A stretch of DNA of 64,000 bases from PoT sp049331405 (GCF_049331405.1 NZ_CP186274.1:1302001-1366000), one strand, 5' to 3'. Numbered from the stretch's first letter, positions 9,675 through 19,166 are shown. Notes: generated by a model from the sequence alone, not told the origin. Numbers and translations: made by a program.

Positions 9675-10835
9675 TCAGAGCCCCCTGTCCAGAATCCACC
9701 ACCGTCGGATCAGTGGGAAGCGGAACCGAATCCGCCCGTCCGTGTCTCGTATCAGGTAATGGTCGCGTTCCATCAGGCGGAGGACCCGTACGAGCTCGTC
9801 GCGGTCTCCGAAACCTGCGGAAGCGGCGTTGATCGCGCTGTGCAACTCTGCGATTTTAAGCGGTTCTTCAACGCTCGCCAGCGCGTCGAGGATCAGGCTG
9901 ACCAACTGGGCGTTATTGCCCTTGGTGTAGTAAGCAGGGATGCGGGTGCGATAATGCCCGAGATCCCAGGGATCGTTTGGGCTGAGTAAATGCTGCTGCA
10001 CCAGGCCGCGAACCTTGTTTGGCTCGGCCGGGAGCCTGTCTTTCCTGAGCCCTGCAACGATGTGGTGAATGTAGAAGGGAAAGCCATCGGCTTCCTCCGC
10101 GATCACCTCGGCAGTTTTTTGTAGGTTGGTGACCTGGAGGTTCTCTCCTCGGATCAGGTCTCCCGCTAGTTTGACTGCGTCTTCCTCGGCGAGGGGCGGA
10201 ACTTCGATCGGATACATGTCGTTGACGGGTTCACTCGACATCTTCCCATCGCGGATGCCATCCAGCACATGGTGCAGTCCGATTGAGCCGGTATAGACCA
10301 TTCGGAGAGTTGGATGCTCCTGACGTAGGCTTCGGAGTAAGTCCAGCACCTCCAAAGCCGCCTGCCCACCATCCGCTTGTCGAATGTGGTCGATCATGTA
10401 TGGGACCTCGTCCCATAAGAATACCACCCTCTGTTCGTGCTTCTGCGCGACGAGATCCTCAATTGACGCTGTCAGCAAAGCCTTCCAAGGGCGCCGGCCG
10501 CTCGTCCGTTTGATCTGCTCGAACTCATGCTCTTCGTAGAATTTTCGAGCTGCGTTTGTCGCCTTCTTCCAAAGTTTAAGGTAACCCTGCACCTGCTCAT
10601 AAACGCCGACGGCAAACTCTTCCGCGGAGTGAAACCTCTCGAGATCCAATAGCGTGGGGAACCAGCCTTCAGCCTTGTCGTGCGCCATCTTCCGGAGCAC
10701 GCTGGTTTTACCTATCCGCCGCTCAGCATTCATGATGATGCACTGCTGGTCGAGGCGTTGCCAAAACTCGCTGATCAGTTGGTCACGCCCATAAACGCTA
10801 GCTGGAGCGATGACGCCACCTGGATTCGCTTTCAT
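9675..10835 (-). CDS. Archaeal-type AAA ATPase, first gene of the ATPase operon
   Basis: 386 residues. VYGRDQLISEFWQRL (about 14-28) precedes a Walker A NAERRIGKTS (36-45) and a Walker B RVVFLWDEVP (136-145). This matches the ORC/CDC6-like or archaeal ATPase (PF01637-type) arrangement, in which a GR-E/D box precedes an RRIGKTS P-loop. The C-terminus (about 300-386; KGNNAQLVSLILDAL to the end) looks like a winged helix, ending in FPLIRRWWILDRGL, typical of this family. It is the promoter-proximal gene of a pair with the TPR ATPase (3-bp gap), and a perfect 34-bp palindrome lies about 45 bp before its ATG. The partner also has a P-loop, so hetero-oligomerisation is plausible. I cannot assign a substrate. 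Confidence 0.8.
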   Translation of the reverse strand: MKANPGGVIAPASVYGRDQLISEFWQRLDQQCIIMNAERRIGKTSVLRKMAHDKAEGWFPTLLDLERFHSAEEFAVGVYEQVQGYLKLWKKATNAARKFYEEHEFEQIKRTSGRRPWKALLTASIEDLVAQKHEQRVVFLWDEVPYMIDHIRQADGGQAALEVLDLLRSLRQEHPTLRMVYTGSIGLHHVLDGIRDGKMSSEPVNDMYPIEVPPLAEEDAVKLAGDLIRGENLQVTNLQKTAEVIAEEADGFPFYIHHIVAGLRKDRLPAEPNKVRGLVQQHLLSPNDPWDLGHYRTRIPAYYTKGNNAQLVSLILDALASVEEPLKIAELHSAINAASAGFGDRDELVRVLRLMERDHYLIRDTDGRIRFRFPLIRRWWILDRGL

Positions 10836-10878
10836 CGCGAAAGTCCTCGAGGGTCGATGATCGGTGACACGTTGATTG

Positions 10879-10912
10879 TACGTCAGAATTGACGTACGTC
10901 AATTCTGACGTA
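10879..10912. promoter_or_regulatory. Perfect 34-bp palindrome upstream of the ATPase operon
   Basis: The 17-base arm TACGTCAGAATTGACGT (10879-10895) is mirrored without mismatch or loop by 10896-10912. It lies 44 bp upstream of the ATPase start codon (10835), and its centre is the smaller palindrome GACGTACGTC. Position and symmetry fit an operator for a dimeric or tetrameric repressor, or a recognition site for a site-specific DNA-binding protein. No T-run supports a terminator. Confidence 0.7.
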
Positions 10913-11047
10913 AGTTTGGTAGCGTGAAATGTGGTGAAGAGTGTTGCCTCAAGTCTTCGGCCATGCACTGAAGCCACTGACAGAAGGTATGTGGAGGGTA
11001 CAAAATAGAGTCTGCCGGCCGCTGGCGAATTCATCAGATCGGATAAC

Positions 11048-11089
11048 GAACAATGCCCCGGGAGGGCTGGGCCTCCCGGGGCATTGTTC
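11048..11089. terminator. Strong hairpin terminator
   Basis: An 18-bp perfect stem (11048-11065 with 11072-11089, arm GAACAATGCCCCGGGAGG) has a 6-nt loop. It begins 28 bp past the stop codon of the leftward gene at 11117-12193, so it probably ends that transcript and isolates the ATPase operon. Confidence 0.8.
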
Positions 11090-11116
11090 ATTGGCGGCTT
11101 GCGAGACTGAGATGGA

Positions 11117-12193
11117 TCAACGGTCGCGGGAGTGGGCCTGGAGCTGCTCCCACTGCATCTTCTGGAAGGCGTCCTTGGCGGCCGAGCGGAGCGGGGCGCC
11201 GGTGGTGTCCGGGGCGGGGGGGGCGGGCGGGTTGGCGCCGTAGTCGCGGACGACCTGGGCGAGCATCGGGGCGAGGGCCTTGTAGATCTGGATCTGGCGG
11301 TCGGAGGTCGCCGGGCCGAACCGGAGGTTGTACGCCTGCATGAAGGCGATCAACTCGCCGATCGTGCGGTCCTTCGAGTCCTCGAGCTGGGCGAGGATCT
11401 TCTTGAAGCTGGCGTCGCGGAGCAGGCGGCTCAGGCTCGAGAGGGTGTTGAAGTAGCTGAGGCCGTCGTAGTAGCCCGGGTCGAAGTCGGCCGTGTTCTT
11501 GACGAACTTGGCGCGGAGGGCCGCGATGGCGGCGTCGACCTTCTTGAGGGAGTCGGCCGAGACCTCGCCCTTGAGGTCTTCCTTGATCGCGGCGTCGACG
11601 CTCGATTCGAGGGCGAGCCGCTCGTCGTTATAGGAGGCGTCGGTCAGCGAGGTCGGAAGCGAGTCCTTGCCGGTCATCTGATCGATGCAGATCGAGATGG
11701 CCTCGGTGTCCCACTCGAACGGGATGTCCCGGATGGTGGTCGCGGGGATCGGGGTCCGGACCCGGCTGGTCTTGGCGACGCCCGGGTCGAAGTCGTAGAT
11801 CTGGAAGAGCAGGTTGTTGAGGGTGGAGCCGTTGAGGATCTCGGCCTGCTCCACCCGGGCGTCGCGCTGGGCGTCGCGGGCGGCCTGCTCCTTGGCTTCC
11901 TCGGCATGGAGGGCGCGCTGGCGGGCGCGGAGGGCCTTGTTCCACTTGAGCATGGTGTCGAGGTTGATGGCCTGGGCCTTGGCGTCCTCGACCTCGTAGA
12001 CCCCCTGGCCGCGGGCATACGACCCGAGCCCGGCCATGTATCCGCCCGCCGGGTCGACGGCCCCCTGCGAACCCCAGCCCCCCCAGCCGTAGTTGCCGTA
12101 CCCGTTGGGGTAGGACCACTGGGCGGCGGCCTGCTGCGTCATCAGCAGCGGGATGATTGCTAATCCGGTCGCGATTCGGAGAGCCTGGCGCAT
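11117..12193 (-). CDS. Secreted hypothetical protein
   Basis: 358 residues if started at the ATG at 12193, which has GGAGG 11 bases upstream; an open frame extends eight codons further. A signal peptide is clear (ALRIATGLAIIPLLMTQQAAAQ). The mature protein starts with a Gly/Tyr/Trp-rich stretch (YPNGYGNYGWGGWG) and continues with a charged helical region (about 80-130, rich in A, E, Q and R, coiled-coil-like). Helical segments with several Asp/Lys pairs follow. No catalytic motif is visible and I recognise no family. It has its own terminator and no obvious operon partner. Confidence 0.75.
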   Translation of the reverse strand: MRQALRIATGLAIIPLLMTQQAAAQWSYPNGYGNYGWGGWGSQGAVDPAGGYMAGLGSYARGQGVYEVEDAKAQAINLDTMLKWNKALRARQRALHAEEAKEQAARDAQRDARVEQAEILNGSTLNNLLFQIYDFDPGVAKTSRVRTPIPATTIRDIPFEWDTEAISICIDQMTGKDSLPTSLTDASYNDERLALESSVDAAIKEDLKGEVSADSLKKVDAAIAALRAKFVKNTADFDPGYYDGLSYFNTLSSLSRLLRDASFKKILAQLEDSKDRTIGELIAFMQAYNLRFGPATSDRQIQIYKALAPMLAQVVRDYGANPPAPPAPDTTGAPLRSAAKDAFQKMQWEQLQAHSRDR

Positions 12194-12670
12194 TGCTGTC
12201 GGATCCTCCACGGTCAAGGAAGGCCGCTATGGGGCCGAGCGCCGATTCGATTCGCCTCGCCTCGTCTTCAATCGAAGTCGAGATCCCTCGGCGCACCGCC
12301 CCCCTGTGTCGAGACTTAAGTCACCCTATCCTACGTGAACTGTGCCGGCGATTTCTGCAAAAAAAGCGATCGCCGCGGAGTTTCTTCGACCAAATAGGCC
12401 GGAGGACCGGCCCAGCCCGGCGATGACTCCTCGGGGCAGGATCGATGATCGGTCGGAAAGGCCGCGGATCTCTCGGTGAGTTCGACCGGGGTCGGCACGC
12501 AACGGTATCGGGAGGTGCGGCCGGCCGCACCTCGCCGGTTCGATGAAATCATGAAAATAATAGAAAATGATCTGTCGATTGTGCTTCGTCGGCCCCCGGC
12601 ATCTCGACGCGGTGGCGGCCCGGATCACCCTGGCGAGAGGATGGAGGCCGAGCCTCGCCATGGCAGGAGG
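12194..12670. other. Intergenic region with a 22-bp palindrome
   Basis: No supported gene. The right half holds a perfect 22-bp palindrome (12512-12533) and an A+T-rich stretch (12543-12570). The left half should carry the promoter of the leftward secreted-protein gene. Confidence 0.5.
12512..12533. promoter_or_regulatory. Perfect 22-bp GC-rich palindrome
   Basis: The arm GAGGTGCGGCC (12512-12522) is mirrored exactly by 12523-12533, without a loop. It lies 138 bp beyond the stop codon of the DUF1398 gene. It may be a terminator-like cruciform or an operator; no adjacent start codon decides this. Confidence 0.4.
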
Positions 12671-13084
12671 TCAGGGCTCGGCGGTGGGGAAGGGCTCGAC
12701 GTGGGCGTCGCCGTCGCGGCCGAAGTAGAGGACGCGTCGGCCGGAGAGCTGGGCGAAGTAGCCCACGCAGCCGGCGGCCTTGATGCGCCGGGCGAACTCG
12801 GGGTAGACGATCTCGCCCGCCTGGGCGCCGCGGATTGCCCGAGAGACGGATGGGGCGTCGAAGGCGTCGGCGATGGAGACGCCCTCGTCCGAATGGGACG
12901 CGTGGAAGACCTCCGAGGCGCCGCTCGGCAGGTAGTACGTGATCTCGTCGCGCGAGAAGTCGACGTGGTATCGTTCGACGCCCGCCTCCATGAGCCTGCT
13001 CACGACCTCGGGGAAGGGGAGCTTCCCGGAGAGGGAGAGATCCTTGCATTCCTTCATGACGCCCAACTGAATTTCCCGAATCAT
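12671..13084 (-). CDS. DUF1398 family protein
   Basis: 137 residues starting at the ATG at 13084 (AAAGGA about 10 bases upstream). The sequence has the DUF1398 (YbcV-like) pattern: a helical N-terminus, then GVERYHVDFSRDEITYYLPSG in the middle and AIRGAQAGEIVYPEFARRIKAAGCVGYFAQL near the C-terminus. The family has no established biochemical function. The gene follows the MarR regulator on the same strand with a 40-bp gap, so it is probably the regulator's co-transcribed target under the 24-bp operator at 13606. Confidence 0.82.
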   Translation of the reverse strand: MIREIQLGVMKECKDLSLSGKLPFPEVVSRLMEAGVERYHVDFSRDEITYYLPSGASEVFHASHSDEGVSIADAFDAPSVSRAIRGAQAGEIVYPEFARRIKAAGCVGYFAQLSGRRVLYFGRDGDAHVEPFPTAEP

Positions 13085-13124
13085 CGTCGCCTGTCCTTTC
13101 GCGTCGTCGTCGATGAGCGTACCG

Positions 13125-13586
13125 TCACTCGACGGGTAAATTCTCGAGCCCGAGCCGGCCGACGATGCCTTCGAGGAGGCCTCGCAAGGCCGCACGCTGC
13201 TCGGGGTCGAGATGCCCGAAGAACTCCGCGTCGTTCCGGTCGGCGAGCTTCGCCAACGTCGGGACGAGGGTCCGGCCATGATCGGTCAACTCGACCGACT
13301 GGAATCGGCGATCCCCCTCGGCCTCCCTGCGCTCCGCCAATTTCTTCGCGGCCAGGCGCTCCACCAGCTTGGAGATGGCCCCGCGCGTCATACCGAGGTT
13401 CTCCGCCAGGCGACTCGGGGGCGTCGCTCCCGTCTCGAAGAGCTGCCGCAAGACGACCCACTCGGCCACCGTGACCCCGTGCTCCTCCACCTTGAGCTTG
13501 AAGGCGTGCGAGACGTGGTTCGACACGAACCTGAGCCAGAAACCCAGGTGGGCATCGAGCGGGCTGACCCCTTCGGCGTTCGACAC
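13125..13586 (-). CDS. MarR-family transcriptional regulator
   Basis: 153 residues, normal MarR length. It has the dimerisation helices at both ends and a winged helix-turn-helix in the middle: VAEWVVLRQLFETGATPPSRLAENLGMTRGAISKLVERLAAKKLAERREAEGDRRFQSVELTDHGR, with the wing at EGDRRF and the conserved ELTDHGR. It starts 20 bp from a perfect 24-bp palindrome, which suggests autorepression, and precedes the DUF1398 gene by 40 bp. The effector ligand is unknown; phenolic compounds or oxidants are usual for the family. Confidence 0.92.
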   Translation of the reverse strand: MSNAEGVSPLDAHLGFWLRFVSNHVSHAFKLKVEEHGVTVAEWVVLRQLFETGATPPSRLAENLGMTRGAISKLVERLAAKKLAERREAEGDRRFQSVELTDHGRTLVPTLAKLADRNDAEFFGHLDPEQRAALRGLLEGIVGRLGLENLPVE

Positions 13587-13948
13587 GGCCGGTCCTCGTT
13601 CCCGAATATAGTTTCCTAGGAAACTATATCGTCAAGACGGCGGGAGTCCAGCACCTTTTTCGCAGGCATCCGCAGGCAATGGTGGAGATCGTCCTGAGCA
13701 GGGGGCTATTCTGCAGAATATGCTCATTTTATATTGTTGTGATTCCAAGGCGGGATCATCAACGCGAGGCTCATCGGTCCGATCGGGTTGATGGGCGAGG
13801 GCTCGCCGGCGGCAGAGATGCGAAGTCCGAGGGCCAACGATCCCTGGGGGATCGGGCGTCTGGCTCGTTGCCGAGGGGCGGGCCGGATGATATGGTCGCG
13901 AACGCCGAGGAGACGCGAGATCATCCCGAAGTCGAGAGGTCACTCATC
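13587..13948. other. Divergent promoter region
   Basis: Contains the MarR operator at 13606-13629 and a second, 14-bp perfect palindrome, TATTCTGCAGAATA (13707-13720), followed by an A+T-rich stretch (13723-13742) that could hold a promoter. An open frame running into the ceramidase gene from 13679 lacks a ribosome site, so I leave it non-coding. Confidence 0.5.
13606..13629. promoter_or_regulatory. 24-bp palindromic MarR operator
   Basis: The half-site ATATAGTTTCCT (13606-13617) is mirrored exactly by 13618-13629. It lies 20 bp upstream of the MarR start codon. Its size, A+T-rich ends and TTTCC/GGAAA core match operators of MarR dimers. The ceramidase-like gene reads away on the other side 320 bp off, so control of that gene is less certain. 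Confidence 0.82.
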
Positions 13949-15334
13949 ATGAGGATGCGCATGTGGGCTTGGGTCGGGGCCTGTTTCGGGGCGGTGCTGG
14001 CGTGCGCCGAGGCGAGGGCGGACTTGCCGCCGGTCCCCGTCGGGGTGGCCGAGGTGGACATCACGCCGGACTATCCGACCCGGATGAGCGGCTATGAGAG
14101 TCGCAAGGTCGAGGCGCAAGGGGTCGAGAGCCGGCTCAAGGCCAAGGCCCTGGCGATCGGCGGGGATCGGGCCAGGGTGGTGCTGGTGACCGTCGACAAC
14201 TGCGCGGTCCCGGCCAAGATCGTCGACGAGGTCGCCGGCCGGCTGAAGTCGAAGATCGGGCTGGGGCGCGAGGACTTCGCCGTCTGCTCGACCCATACCC
14301 ACTCGGCGCCGATGCTCGTGGGCGGGATCCCGTTCATCCTCGGGGAGCCCTTGCCGGCCGACCAGGCCGGAAGGCTCGAGCGGTACACCAAAGAGGTCAC
14401 CGACGCGATCGAGAAGGTCGCGCTGGCGGCCGTGCAGGACCGGAAGCCGTCGCATCTCGACTGGGGGCAGGGGCACGCCAAGTTCGCGGTCAACCGCCGG
14501 CTCCTGAAGGACGGCAAGTGGGTCAACTTCGGCGTGATGCCGGACGGGGCCGTCGACCGCAGCGTGCCGGTCCTGCGGGTCACGTCGCCCGAAGGGGCCC
14601 TGCGGGCGGTCCTGGTCGGGTATGCCTGCCACTGCACGACCCTGGAAGGCAACTTCACCAAGGTCTCGGGCGACTGGGCCGGGTATGCTTGCGAGGAGAT
14701 CGAGCGCGCCCATCCGGGGGCGAAGGCCCTCGTGGTGGTCGGCTGCGGCGCCGATTCCAACCCGCAGCCTCGCGGCAAGGTCGAGCATGCCAGGCAGCAC
14801 GGCGCCGAGCTCGCCGGGGAGGTGGAGAAGGTCCTGAAGGGGAGCCTCGCCCCGGTCCCCGCGACGATCCAGGCCCGCTTCTCCAGGGTCGACGTGCCGC
14901 TCGGTGCGCCGAGGACCCGCGAGGCCCTGGTCGAGATGGCGAAGGGGACGGGAGCCCCCGGCTACTTCGCGAGGACCCACCTCGAACGGCTCGATCGGGG
15001 GGAAGACCCGGCGCCGCCTCTGAAATTCCCGGTGCAGACCTGGACCTTCGGCGACTCCTTGGCGATGGTCTTCCTCGGCGGCGAGGTCGTCGCCGACTAC
15101 GCCCTGCGGCTCAAGCGCGAGTGCAAGCCGGGGGGCCTCTGGGTCAACGCGTACAGCAACGACGTGACCAGCTACATCGCCTCGAAGCGGATGCTCGACG
15201 AGGGGGGGTATGAGGTCGACCACTCGATGATTTATTATGATAGGCACGCCCGGCTCGCCCCGAATGCCGAGGATGCGATTATCAAGGCGGTCCGCGACAT
15301 CCTCCCCCCCGCGTTCCTGACGCCCGCCCCCTGA
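13949..15334 (+). CDS. Exported neutral/alkaline ceramidase-like hydrolase
   Basis: 461 residues from the ATG at 13949, chosen because a signal peptide (MRMRMWAWVGACFGAVLACAEARA) begins there; AGAGG is upstream. The mature start VPVGVAEVDITPDYPTRMSGY is the typical N-terminus of the neutral ceramidase (PF04734) family, followed by VCSTHTHSAP (metal-ligand histidines), GYACHCTTL and VVVGCGADSNPQ. The family binds Zn and hydrolyses the amide of ceramides or related lipids, but many planctomycete members are uncharacterised. At about 460 residues it lacks much of the C-terminal domain of full ceramidases. It probably acts in the periplasm. Confidence 0.82.
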   Translation: MRMRMWAWVGACFGAVLACAEARADLPPVPVGVAEVDITPDYPTRMSGYESRKVEAQGVESRLKAKALAIGGDRARVVLVTVDNCAVPAKIVDEVAGRLKSKIGLGREDFAVCSTHTHSAPMLVGGIPFILGEPLPADQAGRLERYTKEVTDAIEKVALAAVQDRKPSHLDWGQGHAKFAVNRRLLKDGKWVNFGVMPDGAVDRSVPVLRVTSPEGALRAVLVGYACHCTTLEGNFTKVSGDWAGYACEEIERAHPGAKALVVVGCGADSNPQPRGKVEHARQHGAELAGEVEKVLKGSLAPVPATIQARFSRVDVPLGAPRTREALVEMAKGTGAPGYFARTHLERLDRGEDPAPPLKFPVQTWTFGDSLAMVFLGGEVVADYALRLKRECKPGGLWVNAYSNDVTSYIASKRMLDEGGYEVDHSMIYYDRHARLAPNAEDAIIKAVRDILPPAFLTPAP

Positions 15335-15368
15335 ACCGATCCGACCCTGTTGCGGGAATCGTCGCTTC

Positions 15369-15403
15369 AAGGCTCCCCGGTGGTATTGGGGCGGGGGAGC
15401 CTT
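15369..15403. terminator. Hairpin between the ceramidase-like gene and citrate synthase
   Basis: A 10-bp stem (15369-15378 with 15394-15403, arm AAGGCTCCCC) starts 35 bp after the ceramidase stop. A TATAAT (15403-15408) overlaps its right foot and could be the -10 element of the citrate synthase promoter. No good -35 hexamer is visible. Confidence 0.6.
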
Positions 15404-15459
15404 ATAATCGAGACGTGGTCCCGATCGTTCCTCCTTCCGACAGACATACCGGAGTAGTG

Positions 15460-16743
<1,284 letters not shown>

Positions 16744-17051
16744 GACTGAGCCGGGATCAGCCCGCGAGACCTTCGCCGCCGTTCCCCCCGCTTGGGGGAG
16801 CGGCGGGCTCGATTCTGCCAATTCCCCCCTCGGCCCTCTTCGATCCTTCCCCCCATCCGTTTCGACGTTCACGGGCCGGCGTTCATCCCCGGGGCGCACA
16901 GGCTTCGTCCGGGCCTGCGCGGAGCGAGTTCGATGGCTCGACCTCGTTGCGGAGGGGCCGGCGATGGCGGAGACTGGTCCGGCCGCGGGGCGTCTTGGGT
17001 TCGCGACGCGGCTCGGATCGTCGTCAAGGCCGCCGTTGGGGGACGTCAGAC
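16744..17051. other. Intergenic region upstream of the SGNH hydrolase
   Basis: Holds the citrate synthase terminator (16776-16806). The rest is G+C-rich with no supported gene, although the reading frame of the hydrolase stays open through it. Confidence 0.5.
16776..16806. terminator. Terminator of citrate synthase
   Basis: A 13-bp stem (16776-16788 with 16794-16806, one G-T pair) with a short loop lies 32 bp after the stop codon. Confidence 0.75.
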
Positions 17052-18050
17052 ATGCGCCGGTTCCTTTGCCTCTTGAGCGGGGTTCTCTTGTGCGGGCTCG
17101 TCGGGGCCCCTTCGGCGCGGGGGGCGGACCCCGCCGACCTCGCCAAATACCGCCGCATCCTCTTCCTCGGGGACAGCAACACGTACGCGGGGCAGTGGGT
17201 CGAGTACGTCGAGGCCTACCTGCGGCTCCACGTCCCCGGGTTCCATGCCGAGGTCTTGAACCTCGGGTTGCCGAGCGAGACGGTCTCGGGCCTCTCCGAG
17301 CCCGGGCACGCCGGGGGAGCCTTCCCCAGGCCGGTGCTCTCCGAGCGGCTCGACCGGGTGCTCGACAAGGTCAAGCCCGACCTGGTCGTCGCCTGCTACG
17401 GGATGAACTGCGGGATGTATTATCCGCCCAACGCCGATCGCCTCGGGAAGTTCGAGGCCGGCATCAAGCACCTGCGCGAGAAGGCCTCGGCCTGCGGGGC
17501 GATGGTCGTGCACGTCACCCCGCCGGTCTTCGACCCGGGGCCGATCCGATCCAAGACCCTGCCCGCGGGGCTCCCGGCCTACACGCAGCCGTATGAGGGC
17601 TACGACGAGTTCCTCAAGCAGGCGTCCGACTGGCTCCTCTCGCAGCGGGCCAACGGCTGGGAGGTGGTCGACGTCCACGGCCCGATGACCCGGTTCCTGG
17701 AGCGGGGCAGGAGCCGCGACCCGAAGTATCACCTGGCCGCCGACGGGGTCCACATCAACGGCGCGGGGCACTGGCTGATCGCCAGGGCGGTCCTGGCGCA
17801 CTGGGGATTCCCCACCGGCAAGCTCGGCGACGAGACCTCGGCCGAACGCGTCCTCGCGGCGGATCCGGGCGGGACCGAGGTCCTCAAGCTCGTCCAGCGC
17901 CGTCAGCGTCTCCTCAAGGATGCCTGGCTCACCGAGACCGGCCACAAACGCCCAGGGATGAACCGGGGCGTGCCGCTCGACGAGGCCAGGCGCGAGGCGC
18001 AAAAGATCGAGGCCGAGTTGGAGAAGGCCGTCGCCCGGCCTGCCGGCTGA
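17052..18050 (+). CDS. Exported SGNH/GDSL-family esterase
   Basis: 332 residues from the ATG at 17052, where a signal peptide starts (MRRFLCLLSGVLLCGLVGAPSARGA). SGNH blocks are present: block I ILFLGDSNT (nucleophile Ser), block II Gly in VLNLGLPSET, block III YGMNCG (Asn) and block V DGVHINGAGH (Asp and His). The C-terminal 70 residues are a charged helical extension. Such proteins in planctomycetes are usually carbohydrate or acyl esterases working outside the cytoplasm. The gene converges on the enolase-superfamily gene with 12 bp between stop codons. Confidence 0.85.
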   Translation: MRRFLCLLSGVLLCGLVGAPSARGADPADLAKYRRILFLGDSNTYAGQWVEYVEAYLRLHVPGFHAEVLNLGLPSETVSGLSEPGHAGGAFPRPVLSERLDRVLDKVKPDLVVACYGMNCGMYYPPNADRLGKFEAGIKHLREKASACGAMVVHVTPPVFDPGPIRSKTLPAGLPAYTQPYEGYDEFLKQASDWLLSQRANGWEVVDVHGPMTRFLERGRSRDPKYHLAADGVHINGAGHWLIARAVLAHWGFPTGKLGDETSAERVLAADPGGTEVLKLVQRRQRLLKDAWLTETGHKRPGMNRGVPLDEARREAQKIEAELEKAVARPAG

Positions 18051-18062
18051 TCGGGGCTCGGG

Positions 18063-19166
18063 TCAACGGATGTCGACGAGGGGCTCGCCCAGCACGTCGA
18101 ACCTCGGCCTGATCCCCAGGCCCGGCTCGAGGCTCGCGGCCATCCGGCCTTCGCGGCGTTGGGGGGCGCCCTCGGCGGTGCTGACGGTTACGTAGCTGTT
18201 GAAGTCGGTCGAGGTGAAGAGGAATTCGGGGGGCGTGCTGTGGGCGAGGTGGGCGATCGCCGCGGTCGTTACGTCGCCGCCCCAGCTATCCTCGATCGTC
18301 ATGGCGATCCCGAGCGAGACGCAGAGGTCGCGCGCCTGCTTCGTCTTCGTCAGGCCGCCGAACTTGCTGATCTTGAGGTTCACCACGTCGAGAGCCCCGT
18401 CGGCGTGGCCGCGGAGCAGGACGTCCATGCCGTCGATCGACTCGTCGAGCACGAACGGGTGGTCGGTCCTTCGGCGGATCGTGAGGCATTCGTCGTAGCT
18501 CAGGCAAGGCTGCTCGATGTAGACGTCGACGTCGCGGACTCCCCGGACCACGCGTGCGGCCTGGTGCATCAGCCACCCCGTGTTCGCGTCGGCGATGAGC
18601 AGGTCGCCCGGCTCGAGCACGTCGGCCACGGCCTTGATGCGGAGGATGTCGGTATCCGGGTCGCTGCCGACCTTGAGCTGGAACTTGCGATACCCCTCGG
18701 CGCGATACCCGGCGACCTTGCCTGCCATCTCCTCGGGGCTCTGCTGCGAGATCGCGCGGTAGAGCGGGAAGTCGTCGCCGTAGCGGCCCCCCAGGAGCTT
18801 GCAGACCGGGAGCCCCGCGACCTTGCCCAGCAGGTCCCAGCAGGCGATGTCGATGCCCGACTTGACGTAGGGGTGCCCCTTGAGTGCGGCGTCCATCCGG
18901 CGGTTCAGGCGGTTCAGTTCCGTCGGGTCCTCGCCGATCAGATGCGGACCCAGCTCGGCGATCCCGGCGCGGACGCCGCCTGCATAGGCCGGGAGATAGA
19001 ACGGGCCGAGCGGGCAGACCTCGCCATAGCCGACCGTCCCGTCATCCCCCTCGACGGCCACGATCGTGCTGTCGAAGACGTCGACCGACTTGCCTCCCGA
19101 CCACTTGTAACTCCCCTCGAACAGCGGCAACTCGACGCGGTAGGCCGCGATCCGGCGAATCTTCAT
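18063..19166 (-). CDS. Mandelate racemase/muconate lactonizing enzyme-like protein (enolase superfamily)
   Basis: 367 residues from the ATG at 19166, which has GGGAGG at a proper distance; an ATG two codons earlier abuts it. Metal ligands are visible: Asp193 (IADANTGW), Glu218 (YIEQP) and Asp241 (VLDES). The base on one face is Lys165 in KFQLKVG, and on the other Lys265 or Lys268 in NLKISKFGG. The first Lys of the usual KxK motif appears as Gln163, a variant I associate with hydroxyproline- or betaine-type dehydratases/epimerases. The substrate cannot be fixed from sequence. It lacks an export signal and is cytoplasmic. Confidence 0.88.
   Translation of the reverse strand: MKIRRIAAYRVELPLFEGSYKWSGGKSVDVFDSTIVAVEGDDGTVGYGEVCPLGPFYLPAYAGGVRAGIAELGPHLIGEDPTELNRLNRRMDAALKGHPYVKSGIDIACWDLLGKVAGLPVCKLLGGRYGDDFPLYRAISQQSPEEMAGKVAGYRAEGYRKFQLKVGSDPDTDILRIKAVADVLEPGDLLIADANTGWLMHQAARVVRGVRDVDVYIEQPCLSYDECLTIRRRTDHPFVLDESIDGMDVLLRGHADGALDVVNLKISKFGGLTKTKQARDLCVSLGIAMTIEDSWGGDVTTAAIAHLAHSTPPEFLFTSTDFNSYVTVSTAEGAPQRREGRMAASLEPGLGIRPRFDVLGEPLVDIR

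Noticed and set aside
13679..13948. N-terminal extension of the ceramidase-like protein
   Set aside because: A proper signal peptide starts at 13949 and the upstream frame has no ribosome site.
15403..15408. TATAAT as the promoter of citrate synthase
   Set aside because: No convincing -35 element at 16-18 bp, and it overlaps a hairpin; mentioned only as possible.
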